Origin: Ligilactobacillus ceti DSM 22408
GTDB taxonomy: Bacteria > Bacillota > Bacilli > Lactobacillales > Lactobacillaceae
DNA: 64,000 bases
Assembly: GCF_000423245.1 (NCBI RefSeq)
Contig: NZ_KE383993.1
Location: forward strand, 454,159 to 518,158
Direction of reading: 5' to 3'
Shown: positions 61,178-64,000 of the stretch, piece after piece
Position numbering within the stretch: the first letter of the stretch is position 1
Layout of the letters: each line of letters starts with the position of its first letter
The notes under the pieces: generated by a model
Told to the model about the DNA's origin: nothing
Databases searched by the model: none
What the model saw: the letters and a program-made list of their open reading frames with translations, nothing else
Made by a program: the position numbers and the translations under genes

Positions 61178-62632
61178 TTAAATAAATGTATAAACTCCCC
61201 AAATGGCCATCACAATAATAATAATCACGAAGACTAATTCACGATATGAGAATACGCGTTGATCACGTTGATATTCTTTGCGTGCCCAAATATATACTGG
61301 AATTCCTAAAGCATAAACAATAAACGAAATTAAAATATAGTGAATACCTGCAGCGTATCCCATAATTAATGTATATAAGAACGCTAAAATCCCAATCACT
61401 AATGCTTTATTACGACTATGTTTATCATGTGTTGGGAATTGATCTTTTCGCCAACTTAACTTAATTAAGAATAACGCACTTACCATGTAAGGGGCAACTG
61501 TCATTGTCCCCGTAATCGTTAATAACATTTGATAAGCATTGTGGTTATAGTGTGCCATAATAATAATAATTTGCATCACAACAGTCGCAATTAAGACTGA
61601 AGTTACTGGTACATCTTTATTAGAACGTTTCGCAAAAATCTTAGGAAATGTATGATCTTCTTGAGCTGCTCTTTGTGGTAATTCCGCTAACATTTGCACC
61701 CAAGAAATCCAACTAGATAAAATCGCAATTAATAAAGCAAAAGTAATTAAATTTCTTCCCCAATTATTATGCCATAAACTCATTAAGATTTGGGCAGTTG
61801 ATGGTGAAGTCATATTAGCTAATTGTCCATATGAAAATGAACCTAATGGTAATAAATTAATACAAGCAAAAAGAATCGAACAAAATACGAAACCTAAAAT
61901 GGTTGCTTTAGGGACTTGTTTAGGATCACGAGCTTTCCCAGACATAACAACTGCACCTTCAATCCCACCAAACAACCATAAAGTAATCATCATTGTTTGA
62001 AGCCATTGGTGACTAATAGAACCTTTATTTGTATCCATTAAATGTGGAATAGTTTCTTGGGCATTCATATTAGTGAAAAAAGTACCTAAATCAAAGTGCC
62101 ATAAACAAGTTACGATAAAGATAATCATAATTGTTAAGGTTGTTCCTGTTACGATTTTTTGAATTTTACCTGATGTTTTATTACCACGTAACACTAACAA
62201 AGAAATAATCCAAGTAATAATGGAAGCTCCAATCGTTGCTAACCAATTATTCCCACCCGAAAATTCTCCCGGGAAAAAATAATTAAATGTGCTCATAATT
62301 AAAACTGCATACGCCACATTCGCAAAACATTCACAAATAAAATAACCCCATGCAGTAAAAAAGCCGACAAAAGGTCCAAAACCAACTTCTCCGTATTTAT
62401 AAAGTCCTGCAGTTAAATCAGGACGTGTTTCACTTAAAATCACAAACATTTCAGCAATAAACCAAATGCCGACAATCGTTGTCCCCCAAGCTAAGAGTTG
62501 CGCTTTTAAACCGGCAACTTGTGCCATGTTTTTAGGCAAATCGAAAATCCCACTCCCAATCATGGCACTCATTACAAGGGCGATCATCCCAAATAAATTT
62601 AATTTTTTAATATTCTGTCTTTCTGTTTCCAT
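61178..62632 (-). CDS. Basic amino acid/polyamine antiporter, APC superfamily (APA family)
   Basis: A protein of about 484 residues with 12-13 helices. The N-terminal signature GMIALVMSAMIGSGIFDLPKNMAQVAG is typical of the ArcD/arginine-ornithine-like APA branch, and ITLWLFGGIEGAVVMSGKARDPKQVPKATILG is the conserved loop and helix after it. Such antiporters swap arginine, lysine, histidine or agmatine for the matching amine. The partner enzyme genes are not adjacent, so the substrate is open. The frame extends to 62662, but GAGAGGCG lies just before ATG 62632. Confidence 0.85.
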   Translation of the reverse strand: METERQNIKKLNLFGMIALVMSAMIGSGIFDLPKNMAQVAGLKAQLLAWGTTIVGIWFIAEMFVILSETRPDLTAGLYKYGEVGFGPFVGFFTAWGYFICECFANVAYAVLIMSTFNYFFPGEFSGGNNWLATIGASIITWIISLLVLRGNKTSGKIQKIVTGTTLTIMIIFIVTCLWHFDLGTFFTNMNAQETIPHLMDTNKGSISHQWLQTMMITLWLFGGIEGAVVMSGKARDPKQVPKATILGFVFCSILFACINLLPLGSFSYGQLANMTSPSTAQILMSLWHNNWGRNLITFALLIAILSSWISWVQMLAELPQRAAQEDHTFPKIFAKRSNKDVPVTSVLIATVVMQIIIIMAHYNHNAYQMLLTITGTMTVAPYMVSALFLIKLSWRKDQFPTHDKHSRNKALVIGILAFLYTLIMGYAAGIHYILISFIVYALGIPVYIWARKEYQRDQRVFSYRELVFVIIIIVMAIWGVYTFI

Positions 62633-62747
62633 CTCAAACGCCTCTCGTTTTACTAATATCAATATTTTTTTCTGATCTAAAGATAAAAGTAATTATAACA
62701 CTAGATATTTCCAAATACTACATTTCAATTCTGAGTTAAGAATATAT

Positions 62748-62782
62748 TAAAAAAGCAACCTTCCTAACGAAAAGTTGCTTAA
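62748..62782 (-). terminator. Rho-independent terminator after cardiolipin synthase
   Basis: On the minus strand AAGCAAC pairs with GTTGCTT around about 14 bases and is followed by a T-run. Confidence 0.8.
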
Positions 62783-62785
62783 TTT

Positions 62786-64000
62786 CTAAAGTAATGGCGC
62801 GATTAATTTCGCTAATTTACCACTAATTTTCAATGATAGTTTTTCATCTTTAATTGTTTGATACGTCACACGTTCACATTTAGCCATTGTGTCATTAAAA
62901 TCAGCTGCAATTTGGGAAATATTAGCTGTTTTATACATATAAGTAGCACATTCAAAATGATGATACAAACTCCGATAATCTAAATTAATCGTTCCTACTA
63001 CTGCTCTGACATCATCACTGACGAAGACTTTCGCATGCACAAAGCCAGGCGTATATTGATAAATTTGAACACCAGCATCTAACAATTCTGCATAATGAGA
63101 TTTAGCTAAAGAATAAGCTACTTTTTTATCCGGAATTCCCGGTAAAATAATCTTCACTTCAACACCACGTTGCGCCGCAAATTTCAACGCTGTAATCAAT
63201 TCTTCATCTAAAATCAAATATGGTGTCATAATATGCACATAATGTTTAGCACGGTTTAAAATATCTAAATAAACCATTTCACCAACTTTATTCTCATCTA
63301 AAGGTTCATCTGCATATGGTAAGACATAACCAGCCGCTTCTGGATAGCGTTTAGGTTCAATTGCTAAATATTGCGCAAAGTCTTGATCATGTTCATGAAT
63401 AATATTCCACATTCGTAAAAACATCAACGTGAAATTCTTAACAGCTGGTCCTTTTACTCGGACAGCAGTATCTTTCCAATGACCAAAACGGTGTTCTTTA
63501 TTAATATATTCATCAGCTAAATTCACACCACCCGTAAAACCAACTTGACCATCGATGACTAAAATTTTCCGGTGATCGCGATAATTATAATGCGTCGAAA
63601 TAAAAGGGACTAATGGTGAAAAAATCTTACATTCAATTCCCACTGCCGCTAATTTTTCTGGATAATCATGTGGTAAAGCGGACAACTCATTCATGCCATC
63701 ATACATCACCCGGACAGTCACACCTTGTTGGGCTTTTTTAATTAGCACATCTAAAATATTTCCCCACATATAACCTTCTTTAATAATGAAATATTCTAAA
63801 AAGATAAATTTTTCGGCCTTTTCTAGTTCTTCCATCATAGCTTGAAACTTATCTTCCCCCAAAGGAAAATACGTTACTTCACTATTACGATAAACCGGAT
63901 AATTACCGACTCTTTCTAAATAAGTCGCTAAATTTGCTTCAGCTAAATTATCCGCTGCTAAAGCTTGATATGTTTGCGGATTTTGTTTTAAATCATTTTT
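62786..64000 (-). CDS. cls: Cardiolipin synthase, N-terminus outside window
   Basis: The frame is open to the window end, so the gene is 5'-truncated here; 404 codons are visible. Upstream of residue LGEDKFQ the sequence YPVYRNSEVTYFP continues the cardiolipin synthase pattern. Two phospholipase D (HKD) motifs form the active site: HRKILVIDGQVGFTGGVNLADEY and HAKVFVSDDVRAVVGTINLDYRS. The enzyme joins two phosphatidylglycerol molecules into cardiolipin at the membrane. The missing part should hold the two N-terminal membrane helices. Confidence 0.93.
   Translation of the reverse strand, partial: KNDLKQNPQTYQALAADNLAEANLATYLERVGNYPVYRNSEVTYFPLGEDKFQAMMEELEKAEKFIFLEYFIIKEGYMWGNILDVLIKKAQQGVTVRVMYDGMNELSALPHDYPEKLAAVGIECKIFSPLVPFISTHYNYRDHRKILVIDGQVGFTGGVNLADEYINKEHRFGHWKDTAVRVKGPAVKNFTLMFLRMWNIIHEHDQDFAQYLAIEPKRYPEAAGYVLPYADEPLDENKVGEMVYLDILNRAKHYVHIMTPYLILDEELITALKFAAQRGVEVKIILPGIPDKKVAYSLAKSHYAELLDAGVQIYQYTPGFVHAKVFVSDDVRAVVGTINLDYRSLYHHFECATYMYKTANISQIAADFNDTMAKCERVTYQTIKDEKLSLKISGKLAKLIAPLL

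Overview
The window is low-GC, gene-dense chromosomal DNA from a member of the Lactobacillales, most likely Lactobacillaceae. The supporting evidence is the gene order lspA-rluD-pyrR-uraA with PyrR attenuators, the plsY/parE/parC cluster, an EbsA-family gene, LPXTG surface proteins, strong AGGAGG ribosome binding sites, many TTG starts and abundant short-loop terminators. I cannot name a genus from sequence alone. No tRNA, rRNA, CRISPR array, transposase or integrase was found.

Layout. 1-9.3 kb: two tandem CnaB/LPXTG surface protein genes (the first cut by the window edge), a very large MMPL transporter, a frameshifted DUF5104-like lipoprotein, a ThrE-type exporter, an alpha/beta hydrolase and two small membrane proteins. 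9.4-20.45 kb: a complete five-gene run of a type 1-like BREX phage defence operon (brxA-brxB-brxC-pglX-pglZ), ending in a terminator with no brxL behind it. 20.5-23.6 kb: a NUDIX hydrolase, an R2K-type ATP-grasp enzyme and a MATE exporter. These share the AGA/ATA-rich codon style of the BREX genes and carry duplicated terminator/leader sequences, so 9.4-23.6 kb looks like one imported island.

23.7-29.8 kb: a His-rich membrane-anchored protein, two small membrane proteins, then a thiol/oxidant-stress group (OsmC, CoA-disulfide reductase with rhodanese domain, RclA-like flavoprotein) and a small XRE regulator with a palindromic operator. 29.9-39.3 kb: a glycolipid glycosyltransferase overlapping a polysaccharide deacetylase, several unassigned small and medium membrane proteins, a Sel1-repeat protein with a PriA-like module, an AraC/GyrI regulator and a CPBP protease. 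39.4-50.5 kb: hslU without an adjacent hslV, plsY, parE-parC, rqcH, a MarR regulator, degV and lepB. 50.6-64 kb, mostly minus strand: an intergenic region rich in inverted repeats, murI, ppaC, two regulators, uraA-pyrR-rluD-lspA with two PyrR attenuators, fhs with a PurBox in its promoter, an EbsA-family protein, an APC antiporter and a partial cardiolipin synthase.

The points most worth attention are: (i) the BREX operon lacking brxL, followed by an ATP-grasp/NUDIX/MATE cargo; (ii) a TGTA-N3-TACA motif found as 22-bp-spaced pairs in two long intergenic regions and singly at the marR promoter, which suggests a small regulon linked to thiol stress; (iii) the orphan hslU; and (iv) a possible small RNA locus near 50.6-50.95 kb.
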